The notes: generated from the letters alone by a model not told the origin. Counted from the first letter of the stretch, positions 37,431-46,413 are shown. The stretch: DNA of 61,621 nucleotides from JBBDYG01 sp040901765 (GCA_040901765.1 JBBDYG010000122.1:1-61621); one strand, 5' to 3'. A program made the numbers and translations.

Positions 37431-37630
37431 GTAACCGTTCACAGGGCGGGCATACACGGAACCTGGAAAATGTGGAATACCAACTTTCCCGTGATCTGCG
37501 CTATGCGAACAATTTTCTTGTGGTGCATTTCGCCTGAAATCGGAAGAGTTGGCGCGAAACGTAGTATCAGCGGTTTCAAAAGCACGAAAAAAGCCTTGTT
37601 TTCTGGCCTCTCCAGAGTGTGAACGGTTAC
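37431..37630. mobile_element. 200-bp MITE, copy 1, with 9-bp target site duplication
   Basis: Exactly 200 bp, with 13-bp perfect terminal inverted repeats GTAACCGTTCACA / TGTGAACGGTTAC. Flanked by CCGTCGAGG at 37422-37430 and again at 37631-37639, a 9-bp target duplication. It has landed in the loop of a GC-rich hairpin (CCCTCCCC..GGGGAGGG). It carries no gene of its own and so must be mobilised in trans by a transposase elsewhere. Confidence 0.92.
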
Positions 37631-37695
37631 CCGTCGAGGGGAGGGGACCGGAGGGAGTATTTGATCTCGATCGCTGTGGTCATTCTCCAGACAGG

Positions 37696-38201
37696 CTAGT
37701 TGGCCTGACTTGTGCCGTCCCATACATGTTCGGGATCGTAATAGTAGAAGGTGCTGCGGGCCTCGCCTGTAGTAGGTCCGCCCCCGATCGACACAAACCA
37801 CCCACTGGGGATACGGGTTCGAAGAACCGCCATGTTGTGACTCGATGACACGTGACCGTAACCGTTCACAGGGCGGGCATACACGGAACCTGGAAAATGT
37901 GGAATACCAACTTTCCCGTGATCTGCGCTATGCGAACAATTTTCTTGTGGTGCATTTCGCCTGAAATCGGAAGAGTTGGCGCGAAACGTAGTATCAGCGG
38001 TTTCAAAAGCACGAAAAAAGCCTTGTTTTCTGGCCTCTCCAGAGTGTGAACGGTTACCACGTGACCCCAGTGCATTTTAGACGTTGCGGCCTCCACCTCT
38101 TCTTTCTGACCATAGGTCGTGCGTTGCAGCACGAGGAGAGCCACGGCAACCAGAACGACCGCGACGCTACACCATCGCAATTTAGACGAGAGGCTTGACA
38201 T
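37696..38201 (-). pseudogene. Small secreted/anchored protein gene split by a MITE
   Basis: Removing the element at 37858-38057 and one 9-bp duplication restores a continuous 98-codon frame: MSSLSSKLRW, a hydrophobic segment (about residues 11-26), then TSKMHWGHV joined in frame to SSSHNMAVLRTRIPSGWFVS and a C-terminus with TFYYYDPEHVWDG. In the current allele the 209-bp gain shifts the frame and translation ends inside the element near 37866. The protein looks like a small planctomycete secreted protein found beside cytochrome-type genes; its function is unknown. It starts 65 bp after the stop of the DUF1549/1553 gene. Confidence 0.85.
37858..38057. mobile_element. 200-bp MITE, copy 2, with 9-bp target site duplication
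   Basis: Read base by base, this copy appears identical to that at 37431-37630, in the same orientation, so transposition is recent. Flanks are CACGTGACC at 37849-37857 and at 38058-38066. It interrupts the small gene above at codon 48. Confidence 0.93.
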
Positions 38202-38265
38202 CGAAACGCTCCGTGGTTGAAAATTCGCCGCGGGCGGGATGCCGCGGCTCACTCGACGATTTGCG

Positions 38266-40710
38266 TCAATCTAAATAAACATACTCGTTCAAATTCAACA
38301 CCGTTAAACACCAGTAGCGCAGTGCTTCACGTTTGTCTTTGCCATGCTTGGCTTGCAGCAGTTCGATCAATTCCACACCGTCCGCGATTTCGTCTTCTCT
38401 CGGTTCTCGACCGAGCGCCAATTGTAACGCATGGCTCACCTGCCTGCGCAGCTCTTCACCCGCTTCACGGACAACGCGTTCGGCGAGCAGACCCGCTTGC
38501 TCGTTCAGAAACTCGCCGTTGACCATACTTAGCGCCTGAGCTGGTCCGGTGGTGATGAACCTCGCTTCGCAACTTGTGTCGGTGTCGGGAAAATCGAACG
38601 CGGTAAGGGCCGGTGGAATTAGCGAACGCTTGATGTAAATATAGATGCTGCGTCGAGCCTGCTCTTCCGGCGAAGACGTGTCCCAACCCTTGCCAGGCTC
38701 TGATTGTGTGGCCAGCACTTCTGTCGAAAGTTCCGGATAGATGCTCGGGCCGAACATGGCGAGGTTTAGTTTTCCCGTGGTGGCGAGCACCGTGTCGCGA
38801 ATTTCTTCCGCGCCGAGCCGCCGCATGTCGAATCGCCAAAACAAATCGTTCGCCGGATCCACGGCCATCGCTTGCGGATTAGCGAGGGACGACATGCGAT
38901 ACGCACTTGAGGTCACCATCAACCGATGCAACGGCTTGAGCCGCCAATCGTGCGCCACCAACCATTGGGCGAGCCAGTCGAGCAACTCGGGATGCGTGGG
39001 CGGCGTGCCAAGTTGGCCGAAGTTGTTCGCACTTCGCACGATGCCTCGCCCGAAGTGATGCTGCCAGACGCGGTTCGCGATCGAACGGGGCGTAAGGCGG
39101 TTATCGGGCGACGTGATCCAATCGGCAAGCACCCGCCGCCGTCCTGCGGAGCGGGCACCATCGGCCGGTAGTGGAATCTCGGGCGGAGAGTCGCCAAACA
39201 GTTCCGGGTAACGCGGCTCTACTACTTCCCCGAGCGAGTGAGGATTGCCTCGCTGATGAACGTGCGTCGCGGGAGGCGGCATTTCACAAGTCGCCAGCGC
39301 GAGGATCGACTCCGGTTGAGGCAATCCCTGCTGTGCTTCAGCGGCCTCCAACTCGGCGACGACTTCCTGATATTCGCGGTATTCACCCGGTGTCAAAAGC
39401 TGGGGAAGCTTCTCCGCCAGCACGGCCGCGCGTTCCTCGCCCTCGGTCTTGCGCTGATCCTGGGCAGCCATCCGGACGATGCCCAACTTTTCGATTTCCT
39501 CCCGCCTTTGTTTCAACTTCTCCGCACGCTCGCTTACCGCCGCGACCTGCACACTCACCTCGGGGGGCGTGATGTTCCATTGGCTGTTGGTTTTCTCATC
39601 GGCCCGTGTACCGTAGGTGGTCACGTCGGCAAAGAACGCCACCATGCCGTAGTAGTCGGTTTGGGGAATCGGGTCGATCTTGTGGTCGTGGCAGCGGGCA
39701 CAATTGACGGTGAGGCTTAAGAAAACCTGCCCCACTGTACCCACTAGACTATCGATTTCGTCGGCAAACGATTGCACCGGATCGGCCGGTTCGTCGTCCC
39801 ACGTCCCGAGTCGATAAAAACCGGTGGCCGTGATGGTCTCGGGCGTTACTTCCGCCAGTTCATCGCCGGCGAGTTGCTCGCGCACGAATTGATCGTACGG
39901 CTTGTCGGCATTCAGTGACCGGATCACATAGTCGCGATACTTCCACGCATTCGGTTTGGGCCCGTCGCGCTCGAAGCTATTCGTCTCGGCATAGCGGACC
40001 AGGTCCAGCCAATGTCGCGCCCAGCGCTCGCCGTACTGCGGCGAGTTCAAAAGTTCGTCTACCAACTGCTCGTAGGCCTCGGGCCGGTCGTCATCTACAA
40101 ACCGGGCCAGCGCTTCGGGCGACGGCGGTAAGCCGGTCAGGTCGTAGTACAGTCGGCGAGCGAGCGTCCGCCTATCGGCCGGAGCGGCAGGCTCGAGGCC
40201 CCGCGCTTCGAGCTTCGCCAAGATAAAAGCGTCGATCGGATTGCGGACCCAGGCTGCGTTCTCTACCGCTGGAACGGTGGGCGACGTCAGCGGCGCGAAA
40301 GCCCAGTGACCTTCCCACTTCGCGCCGTCGGCAATCCAACGGCGAAGGATATCGATCTCCGCGGCGGAGAGCGGCTTCTCGTCCGGCGGCATCCGCATCG
40401 ATTCGTCTTCCGAGCTGACCCGCGCGAGCAGTTCGCTCGCTTCGGGCTTGCCCGGCACGATCGCATGCGCGCCGGACTCCAGTTCTGCGAGGGCGGGGTC
40501 GTGCTGGTGTAGATGCAGCCCCCCCTCGCCGACATCCGGACCGTGGCACGCATAGCACCGCTTCGCCAAAAGCGGCTGCACGTCTTGGGAGAAGCTCACC
40601 GGCTGGGCAGAACCGACGACAGGGGACAGAACCAGGAAGCAAGCCGCGAGCGTTGGAATAGGCGAGAATCTTCGCGATAAGCCCAGCAGAAATGGCAGTG
40701 CGGCGAGCAT
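38266..40710 (-). CDS. PSCyt1-PSCyt2-PSD1 protein (planctomycete cytochrome, DUF1549, DUF1553)
   Basis: An 814-residue secreted protein. Leader at about 10-36. PSCyt1 domain with haem motif CYACHGPD at residues 52-59 and MPPDEKPLSAAEIDILRRWIADGA. DUF1549 at about 150-350 (VRNPIDAFILAKLEARGLEPA, YGERWARHWLDLVRYAE) with a second haem motif CARCH near 340. A coiled-coil insert follows (RAEKLKQRREEIEKLG). DUF1553 at about 540-800 begins SPDNRLTPRSIANRVWQHHFG and ends CLTVLNLNEYVYLD. It is the full-length form, unlike the short homologue at 2879. Likely operon with the DUF1501 and SDR genes downstream. Confidence 0.9.
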   Translation of the reverse strand: MLAALPFLLGLSRRFSPIPTLAACFLVLSPVVGSAQPVSFSQDVQPLLAKRCYACHGPDVGEGGLHLHQHDPALAELESGAHAIVPGKPEASELLARVSSEDESMRMPPDEKPLSAAEIDILRRWIADGAKWEGHWAFAPLTSPTVPAVENAAWVRNPIDAFILAKLEARGLEPAAPADRRTLARRLYYDLTGLPPSPEALARFVDDDRPEAYEQLVDELLNSPQYGERWARHWLDLVRYAETNSFERDGPKPNAWKYRDYVIRSLNADKPYDQFVREQLAGDELAEVTPETITATGFYRLGTWDDEPADPVQSFADEIDSLVGTVGQVFLSLTVNCARCHDHKIDPIPQTDYYGMVAFFADVTTYGTRADEKTNSQWNITPPEVSVQVAAVSERAEKLKQRREEIEKLGIVRMAAQDQRKTEGEERAAVLAEKLPQLLTPGEYREYQEVVAELEAAEAQQGLPQPESILALATCEMPPPATHVHQRGNPHSLGEVVEPRYPELFGDSPPEIPLPADGARSAGRRRVLADWITSPDNRLTPRSIANRVWQHHFGRGIVRSANNFGQLGTPPTHPELLDWLAQWLVAHDWRLKPLHRLMVTSSAYRMSSLANPQAMAVDPANDLFWRFDMRRLGAEEIRDTVLATTGKLNLAMFGPSIYPELSTEVLATQSEPGKGWDTSSPEEQARRSIYIYIKRSLIPPALTAFDFPDTDTSCEARFITTGPAQALSMVNGEFLNEQAGLLAERVVREAGEELRRQVSHALQLALGREPREDEIADGVELIELLQAKHGKDKREALRYWCLTVLNLNEYVYLD

Positions 40711-40749
40711 GAATTGATTGTACCGCCACGGTGGCCAGCCTCCAAACCG

Positions 40750-40770
40750 GTAGGTCAGGCTCCGCCTAAC
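40750..40770 (+). repeat. Single degenerate REP-type unit
   Basis: GTAGGTCAGGC then an imperfect complementary arm with CGCCTAAC. It lies in the 187-bp divergent gap between the PSCyt gene and the DUF2339 gene. Confidence 0.55.
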
Positions 40771-40897
40771 GCATGGCGGTAATCAGGGCGGGAGTCTGAC
40801 GACGGGGCCTTACGCGATCAGATTTTTGGTAGATGCATTTTGCCCCCGAACGATTACGCTAGAGAGACGACGGCTTCTTCGCAGCAGGAGGAAATTG

Positions 40898-43258
40898 ATG
40901 AGTGCTTCCACCGACGGCGGGAACTGGGCAGACGGAAGTGGGCCGCAGATTGCCGACCTGCGGGCGGCGCTCGATCGGCTCGCCGATCGCGTGGGCCAGC
41001 TCGAACGCCAGTTCGGCGACGCGCGTCCTTCGGCTTTGGCCGACGACGAAGAATTGCCGATTCTGCTCACACCCATTGTTGCGCCCTCCGTTGGCAGGCC
41101 CGCCGGGATGCCGGGCGAACGAGCTGCCACAGATTCGTCCAGCCATGCAGGCGCCAGTAGTCACCGACCGCCGACGGGCGATTCGCCGCGCGACCGCCCA
41201 CCAATTGCCGCGCTCGGCACTTGGAAGGAAGACAGTCGCCCATGGAGCATCCCGGATGCGATGTTCAAAGCACGCTCATTCGATCTGGTTGCACTAGAAC
41301 AACTCGTCGGCGGCCGCTGGCTCACTTGGCTCGGCGGACTGCTGTTGATTCTGGCGGTCGCGTTCTTCGTCCCATGGGCGTGGCAGAATTTCAATATGCC
41401 AGCTTGGCTGCGGGTACTCATCTTTCATCTCTGCGGGGCGGGTATTGTCGGCTTCGGTGTGTGGCTGCGGCGAAGATCCGAACTGACAACCGCGGCACAC
41501 GGCGTGATTGGCGTTGGCCTGTTCACGCTCTACGCCGCGGCCTTCACATTGCGGCACCACTACAATCTCGGCGGCGCGCTGAGCCCGCAATACACGTTCA
41601 TCGACTGCTGTGCGATTACCCTGTTGGGCATCGGACTGGCCGTTCGGTTTCGCAATCCGGGCATCGTGCTGCTTGGCGCGCTGGGCGGCTATCTGACGCC
41701 CATCATCGCCGACAGCGGTCGGACAGATATCCCGTTGCTGTTGGGTTATCTCGCATTTCTCAATATCGCCCTGTTGGCTTCGGCCAGCGTGCGCCAATGG
41801 ACCTTCATGAAGCCGCTCGTGTTCGTGGCGACGGCGCTCATGTTTCTGATGGCGATGGCCGCGGTCTCCGATGCTCGAGCCATTCGTTGGCAGTTCGAGC
41901 TTTTCGCAGCGCTGCATGGTCTAATTCTGTTGGTGGCGACCAGTCTGCCCGCGGTCATCTGGCGAAAGCCGGCAGAGATGCTCGACCTGCGCACAATGGC
42001 CGCCACGTCGATGGCGTTTATGGGGATCACTTGGTACCTGTTCAACGATTCGCCGCAGCGGCAGTTGGGCTTGGTGGCGATTGGGCTGGCCGCGCTTCAT
42101 TTCTTCCTGGGACGCACCGTCGCACGACAACAAATACATCAAGATCGGCTCTACCGCATGCATTTGGTGATGTCCATCGCCTTTCTTACACTCTCCGTGC
42201 CATTGCAACTCCACCAATATGCCGGCATTTGGGCCGTGACATGGGGTGTCGAGGCCCTGGTCTTCACTGCGATGGGGGTCTGGTTCCGCGACCGGCAAGT
42301 TGTAATCGCCGGGCTGAGCATTTTCAGCATCGCGCTCGTGCGACTCTTCGCATTCGACTACGCCCTGATTGACCGACTGGGACGACAGGCCGACTTGTGG
42401 CGCCTCGATCGCCGACTGGCGCTCTCAGCGGTGATCGGAACGATGATGCTGTTGGCGGGCGGATCGTTCTCGTGGGTCGGGCGTGAGAAGCAGCCCGCTG
42501 CACGCACCCTTTTTTCGATCCCGGTCGCCGAGGGACTGCTAGTTGTCGGCCATCTCGTGATTCTGTGTGGCCTGATCGCCCAGTGGCCGAACACGACGGG
42601 CTGTATGATCGTGATCTTCAATGCGCTAGCGATTTACTTATTGGGCTTTCGCCTTGGCAGAAACGAGGTCCGCTATTACGCGGCGGCTCTATTGTTGGTA
42701 ATTGCCCTGCCGTGGATGGTGTCGCTCACCGCCGATCGCGTTGACCTCGGCCCGCAGCCGTGGGGCACGCGGTTTGTGCTCCTTGCACTGTGGAGTGCCG
42801 TCGCGCTCGGCGTGGGGCTGCTCTACCGTCGCCGGCGCTTGCAATCCGGCAAAGCAATCGAGGCTTCGATCGACCATCCGGACGGTCAAGAGTTGATTTT
42901 GGAAAACGTTCTCGGCATCTTTGGGCATTTCGTATTGCTGGGAGCATTCACGCTCGAGCTTCGCGATTACATGGAATCATCGCGGGTGGCATCCTATGGC
43001 AGAATGGTCGAGCTTGCGTCGTACTCCGTGCTGTGGGGAGTGTATGCATCGCTCGCGGTCGTCCTGGGCATCGTGCTCAAATACCGTTGCTACCGCCTAT
43101 TCGGACTGTCGGTGCTGATGCTCGTGTTGGCCAAGGTCTTTTTCGTGGACTTGGCGGCGCTCGAACTAATGCCGCGCATCCTCGCGCTCGCCGTTCTCGG
43201 TCTGTTGATGATGGGCGTGAGCTTGCTCTACCAGCGCTTCATGGCGCGGGTGGAGTGA
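40898..43258 (+). CDS. DUF2339 multi-pass membrane protein
   Basis: A 786-residue protein. The first 130 residues are soluble: a short coiled coil (IADLRAALDRLADRVGQLERQF) and a Pro/Ser-rich linker. VGGRWLTWLGGLLLILAVAFFVPWAW then opens a run of about 20 predicted membrane helices, with alternating hydrophobic runs to the end. This is the DUF2339 layout, whose function is unknown; a transport role is often supposed. ATG 40898 is supported by a strong AGGAGG seven bases upstream, so the in-frame codons before it are not translated. Confidence 0.9.
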   Translation: MSASTDGGNWADGSGPQIADLRAALDRLADRVGQLERQFGDARPSALADDEELPILLTPIVAPSVGRPAGMPGERAATDSSSHAGASSHRPPTGDSPRDRPPIAALGTWKEDSRPWSIPDAMFKARSFDLVALEQLVGGRWLTWLGGLLLILAVAFFVPWAWQNFNMPAWLRVLIFHLCGAGIVGFGVWLRRRSELTTAAHGVIGVGLFTLYAAAFTLRHHYNLGGALSPQYTFIDCCAITLLGIGLAVRFRNPGIVLLGALGGYLTPIIADSGRTDIPLLLGYLAFLNIALLASASVRQWTFMKPLVFVATALMFLMAMAAVSDARAIRWQFELFAALHGLILLVATSLPAVIWRKPAEMLDLRTMAATSMAFMGITWYLFNDSPQRQLGLVAIGLAALHFFLGRTVARQQIHQDRLYRMHLVMSIAFLTLSVPLQLHQYAGIWAVTWGVEALVFTAMGVWFRDRQVVIAGLSIFSIALVRLFAFDYALIDRLGRQADLWRLDRRLALSAVIGTMMLLAGGSFSWVGREKQPAARTLFSIPVAEGLLVVGHLVILCGLIAQWPNTTGCMIVIFNALAIYLLGFRLGRNEVRYYAAALLLVIALPWMVSLTADRVDLGPQPWGTRFVLLALWSAVALGVGLLYRRRRLQSGKAIEASIDHPDGQELILENVLGIFGHFVLLGAFTLELRDYMESSRVASYGRMVELASYSVLWGVYASLAVVLGIVLKYRCYRLFGLSVLMLVLAKVFFVDLAALELMPRILALAVLGLLMMGVSLLYQRFMARVE

Positions 43259-43268
43259 GAATGACCCG

Positions 43269-43472
43269 CTAACTTCTATTAGAATTCAATGTTGGCATGG
43301 TTGCGAGCAGCGCCTTAAGCACGCGGTTTACCGACTCTGCATCGGAAAATACCGTTGCCACATCGGGATCGAGATACACCAACCGACCTCCAGCAGGGAA
43401 TTGTTCTGCGAAGCGGTTAGGGCGGGCTTGCTGATAGTCAAATTCGTACTCGTCGCGCAATTCGTCACTCAT
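43269..43472 (-). CDS. brnA: BrnA-like antitoxin
   Basis: A 67-residue acidic protein (YEFDYQQARPNRFAEQF, then FSDAESVNRVLKALLATMP) that overlaps the upstream toxin gene by 8 bp. The C-terminal half fits a ribbon-helix-helix DNA-binding domain, as in BrnA. It neutralises the toxin and would repress the operon. Confidence 0.75.
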   Translation of the reverse strand: MSDELRDEYEFDYQQARPNRFAEQFPAGGRLVYLDPDVATVFSDAESVNRVLKALLATMPTLNSNRS

Positions 43473-43761
43473 CTTTCCAGCCCCCGAGGGGACTCTCCTC
43501 GTAGTCTTTCCGTTCGCGCCGCGTTGCTAGGCGCGCACTTATGATACGAATTATATCACCGTCGACGGAATAGCTCACTACCAAAAGCCTCTGTTTTTCC
43601 GAGTCGCCTACAATGATTTCTCTCAATTCCTGATCGGAATGTTCCACGTCGTCGAACAACGCGGCCAGTGGGTCAGCGAATACGCTTGCCGCCTCGGAAA
43701 AAGTAACTCCATGCTTACCTTCGTTTGACCTCGCCTTCGCCACGTCCCATTCAAACAGCAT
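43465..43761 (-). CDS. brnT: BrnT-family toxin (ribonuclease)
   Basis: A 98-residue protein. FEWDVAKARSNEGKHGVTF is the BrnT N-terminal hallmark, followed by AASVFADPLAALFDD, RLLVVSYSVDGDIIRIISARLA and a TRRERKDYE end. BrnT cleaves RNA under stress. Toxin-first order matches known BrnTA operons. The BrnT assignment is firm. Confidence 0.88.
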   Translation of the reverse strand: MLFEWDVAKARSNEGKHGVTFSEAASVFADPLAALFDDVEHSDQELREIIVGDSEKQRLLVVSYSVDGDIIRIISARLATRRERKDYEESPLGGWKDE

Positions 43762-43854
43762 TGCTCATACCCTTGCGTTCGCGAGAGCTTCAAATTAGGC
43801 CAATGACGAAGACAATACTTCCGAGCTACGCTGGACACGCGATCTTACCGTAGG

Positions 43855-45114
43855 TCACTCACCCAGCGAAATCACAGCCGCGGTCGCCTGGCCGGTTGAG
43901 CAATGATTTAACGCCACCACCGATCGCTTGAATGTCGGCACCGTCTCGGTGACAACGTCAACGGGACAGTCTGGATCGGGCTGCTCGAAATTGAGCGTAG
44001 CGGGAATTACTCGCTTTTGCAGGGCCAACACGCTTACGGCAAGCTCTACCGCGCCGCTGCCGGGACCGAGGTTGCCGAAAAAGCTCTTGGGGGCGGTGAC
44101 CGGCACGTCGCCCAGCGTTTCGCGAATCGCCCGCGCTTCGGCGGGATCGTCTTCCAGGGTGCTGATGCCGTGGGCGTTCACGTAGGCCACATCGCGCGGC
44201 TCCAGCTCAGCGATCTCGAGCGCGCCGCGGAGCGCACCGGCAATGGCTTTGCCCGTGATTTGGCGGCGTGCGATCGCCGGCTCGTACCGCGAAACGACCG
44301 CATCGACCTGCGCAAGCACCTTCGCACCGCGTCGCTCGGCGTGGCGGCGACTCTCCAGGACGAATTGGGCCGCGCCTTCGCCGTAGACCATGCCGTCGCG
44401 ATTGGCGTCGAATGGCCGACAAGCGCCGGCGGGATCTTCAACCCGACGCGAAAGCCGCGCCCCGACACGCCACAGGATGTCCGAAATGTTGAGCCGTGAG
44501 CTTGTGCCGCCGGTGATCATTACATCGGCCCACCCGCGGCGAATCACTTCCGTTGCCTCCCCCAGTGCCATCAGGCTCGACACGTCGCCCTGGGCAATGG
44601 TATTCGTGGCGCCCCGCGCGTCTTGCTTGATGCCGATATGGCAAGCCGGCATGTTCGGCAGATACTTGAGCATCCACAGCGGAGACAGTTCGCGAATCCC
44701 AGTCGCACCCCATTGCTTCAAACGCAACTCGCCGTCAACCATCGACGCGCGGAAGGCGGGCGCCATCTCGTCCATCTCGCCAAACATCAACCCCGCGCCG
44801 CACACGGCTCCGAAACGTTCGGGATCGACGGCGCCTTCGGTGAGACCCGAGTCCTGCCAAGCCATTTCGGCCGCCGCGAATGCGAACTGAATCTCGCGGG
44901 CCATCACCTTGAGGCTCTTGCGCGGGGTGACGTACTGCTTGGCATCGAAGTTAATTACTTCGCCACCAAACGGCGCAATCCAGCCCGAGTCCACTAGCTC
45001 CGCAATTGGTCGCACTCCGCTGCGTCGCGATTCGATAGATCGCCACACCGCTTCCGCGCCGACGCCGATCGGACAGACAACCCCCAACCCGGTGATAACG
45101 ACTTCATCCACCAA
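43855..45114 (-). CDS. Beta-ketoacyl-ACP synthase II-like protein lacking the catalytic cysteine
   Basis: A 419-residue protein like FabF in length and overall pattern: VVITGLGVVCPIGVG at the start, AVCGAGLMFGE, MITGGTSSRL, VNAHGISTLEDDPAEA and APKSFFGNLGPGSGAVE. In an ungapped match to FabF the nucleophile Cys is Asp (block TIAQGDVSSLM, where FabF has ATACTSG), and the His of the KSxxGH block is Asn. The first active-site His (NAHGIS) and the Lys are kept. It may act as a chain-length-factor-like subunit, decarboxylase or binding protein. The start codon is TTG 45114 or the adjacent GTG 45111. No acyl carrier protein is nearby. Confidence 0.85.
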   Translation of the reverse strand: MVDEVVITGLGVVCPIGVGAEAVWRSIESRRSGVRPIAELVDSGWIAPFGGEVINFDAKQYVTPRKSLKVMAREIQFAFAAAEMAWQDSGLTEGAVDPERFGAVCGAGLMFGEMDEMAPAFRASMVDGELRLKQWGATGIRELSPLWMLKYLPNMPACHIGIKQDARGATNTIAQGDVSSLMALGEATEVIRRGWADVMITGGTSSRLNISDILWRVGARLSRRVEDPAGACRPFDANRDGMVYGEGAAQFVLESRRHAERRGAKVLAQVDAVVSRYEPAIARRQITGKAIAGALRGALEIAELEPRDVAYVNAHGISTLEDDPAEARAIRETLGDVPVTAPKSFFGNLGPGSGAVELAVSVLALQKRVIPATLNFEQPDPDCPVDVVTETVPTFKRSVVALNHCSTGQATAAVISLGE

Positions 45115-45125
45115 AAGATTCCCCC

Positions 45126-45208
45126 TATCGGCTGTCGGCTGTCAGCTATCGGCTGTCAGCTAGAAACAATCCTAGCAGACCATTGTTGCCGACAGCCGAC
45201 AGCCGATA
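45126..45208. repeat. Large hairpin built from GGCTGTC units
   Basis: Two perfect 18-bp complementary arms (TATCGGCTGTCGGCTGTC and its complement) separated by 47 bp. The unit GGCTGTC occurs several times more in the spacer. A run of the same unit, GGCTGTCGGCTGTCGGC, occurs at 55165-55189. It lies directly upstream of the ketosynthase-like gene. Confidence 0.75.
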
Positions 45209-45288
45209 GCTAAAAGCCCTTTGCAGATTCAGTCTAGTTTCCCGAGTCGACCTGCTCAACTTGGGACGAGCCGCGAAACTGCACGCCG

Positions 45289-46413
45289 TTACAGGGGGCG
45301 GTCGTAGACACGGTAGGTCTTGTAGGGGATGGCACCCCCCTTTTCAAGCGATTTTCGCGACAGGGAATTGGATTCGAGAACCCAGGAGAACTCGGCTTCT
45401 TCCAGGCCCCACTTCTGCGCCGGGCCAATCAAGGCGCGAACCAGGCTGATGCCCACGCCCCAACCTTGATACTCGGGCAGCACGTTGGCGCTAATCACTC
45501 GCATATTCTTAATTTGGTGTTTGCGGGCCAGCAACCGCAACCACCCGAAAGGAAACAACCGCCCGCCAATCGCTCGAATCCGCGGATTGTAATTCAAGAG
45601 GCCAAAGATGCAGCCAATCGGTTTGCCTTTGGCCTCAGCGACGATCGAAATTTCCGGAACGACCAAAAGCCGCAACTCGCCAGCCACGTGATGCACTTCG
45701 GCGGGCGTGAGGGGAATGAATCCCCACGTCGCGGCGAGAGCCTGATTGTAGATGCCAAGAAACATCTCAACTTCCTGACGAAAGCGACGCTTATTGAGCG
45801 GCCGCGTGGTTACTCCAAAGCGTTCCCGAATTGCCGCGTCGAGCGACTCGCCCTTTTGACTGAGCTTGTCGATCATTTCATTGTGGCCCCAGAAGGCGAG
45901 CATGTCGTGTGCCTTCTGGAAGCCGTACGACTCCACGAGCGGCACGTAGTAGGCGGGGTTGTGGGTCATCATGAAGTAGGGCGGCTTATTAAAACCCTCG
46001 ATTAGCAAACCCCAATCGTAATTGATCGACGGATTTGCCGGACCGCGAACGTCGGTCATCCCTTGGTCGCGGAGCCACTGGCACGCCGCGTCGAACAATG
46101 CGGTCGAGACCGCCTGATCGTCCACCGTCTCAAAGAATCCGAAGAAGCCGCGCCGATCCTTGTACCAGTCGTTATGCGTGCGATTGACGATGGCCGTAAT
46201 GCGGCCGCAAACTTCGCCGCCGCGGCGAGCAAGAAAAGACTGCGACTGGGCCGCCTGGTAGAATGGATGGCGGCGAAACCCGGCTAGCTGCGATTCGCTT
46301 AGCCGCAAGCGGGGGATCCAGAGGGGGTCGTTCTGAAAGAGAGCCGCGGGAAGGTCGAGAAATTGCCGTAGTTCGCGGCGCGTGCGGACGGGAATGATTT
46401 CGACAGACGCCAT
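45289..46413 (-). CDS. GNAT-family N-acetyltransferase
   Basis: A 374-residue protein with an N-terminal region of about 230 residues (WIPRLRLSESQLAGFRRHPFYQAAQSQ, then GPANPSINYDWGLLIEGF) and a C-terminal GNAT fold: VAEAKGKPIGCIFGL and VLPEYQGWGVGISLVRALI, the latter close to the acetyl-CoA loop Q/RxxGxG/A. The two-part layout is that of a conserved bacterial GNAT family of unknown substrate. It is divergent from the epimerase gene at 46544. Confidence 0.85.
   Translation of the reverse strand: MASVEIIPVRTRRELRQFLDLPAALFQNDPLWIPRLRLSESQLAGFRRHPFYQAAQSQSFLARRGGEVCGRITAIVNRTHNDWYKDRRGFFGFFETVDDQAVSTALFDAACQWLRDQGMTDVRGPANPSINYDWGLLIEGFNKPPYFMMTHNPAYYVPLVESYGFQKAHDMLAFWGHNEMIDKLSQKGESLDAAIRERFGVTTRPLNKRRFRQEVEMFLGIYNQALAATWGFIPLTPAEVHHVAGELRLLVVPEISIVAEAKGKPIGCIFGLLNYNPRIRAIGGRLFPFGWLRLLARKHQIKNMRVISANVLPEYQGWGVGISLVRALIGPAQKWGLEEAEFSWVLESNSLSRKSLEKGGAIPYKTYRVYDRPL

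Noticed and set aside
37866..38252. A fusion protein ending TVHTLERPENKAFFVLLKPL
   Set aside because: The second half is the MITE itself, and the identical reading occurs in the other copy; it is the truncated frame of the split gene.
41221..42372. A 383-codon frame inside the DUF2339 gene, same strand but another phase
   Set aside because: Overlaps a gene with strong start signal and membrane helices; Arg/Gly-rich composition.
43855..45114. Cys-to-Gln (KSQ/chain-length factor type) replacement in the ketosynthase-like protein
   Set aside because: In an ungapped alignment with FabF the Cys falls on Asp, with Gln two residues before it, so I do not claim the KSQ signature.
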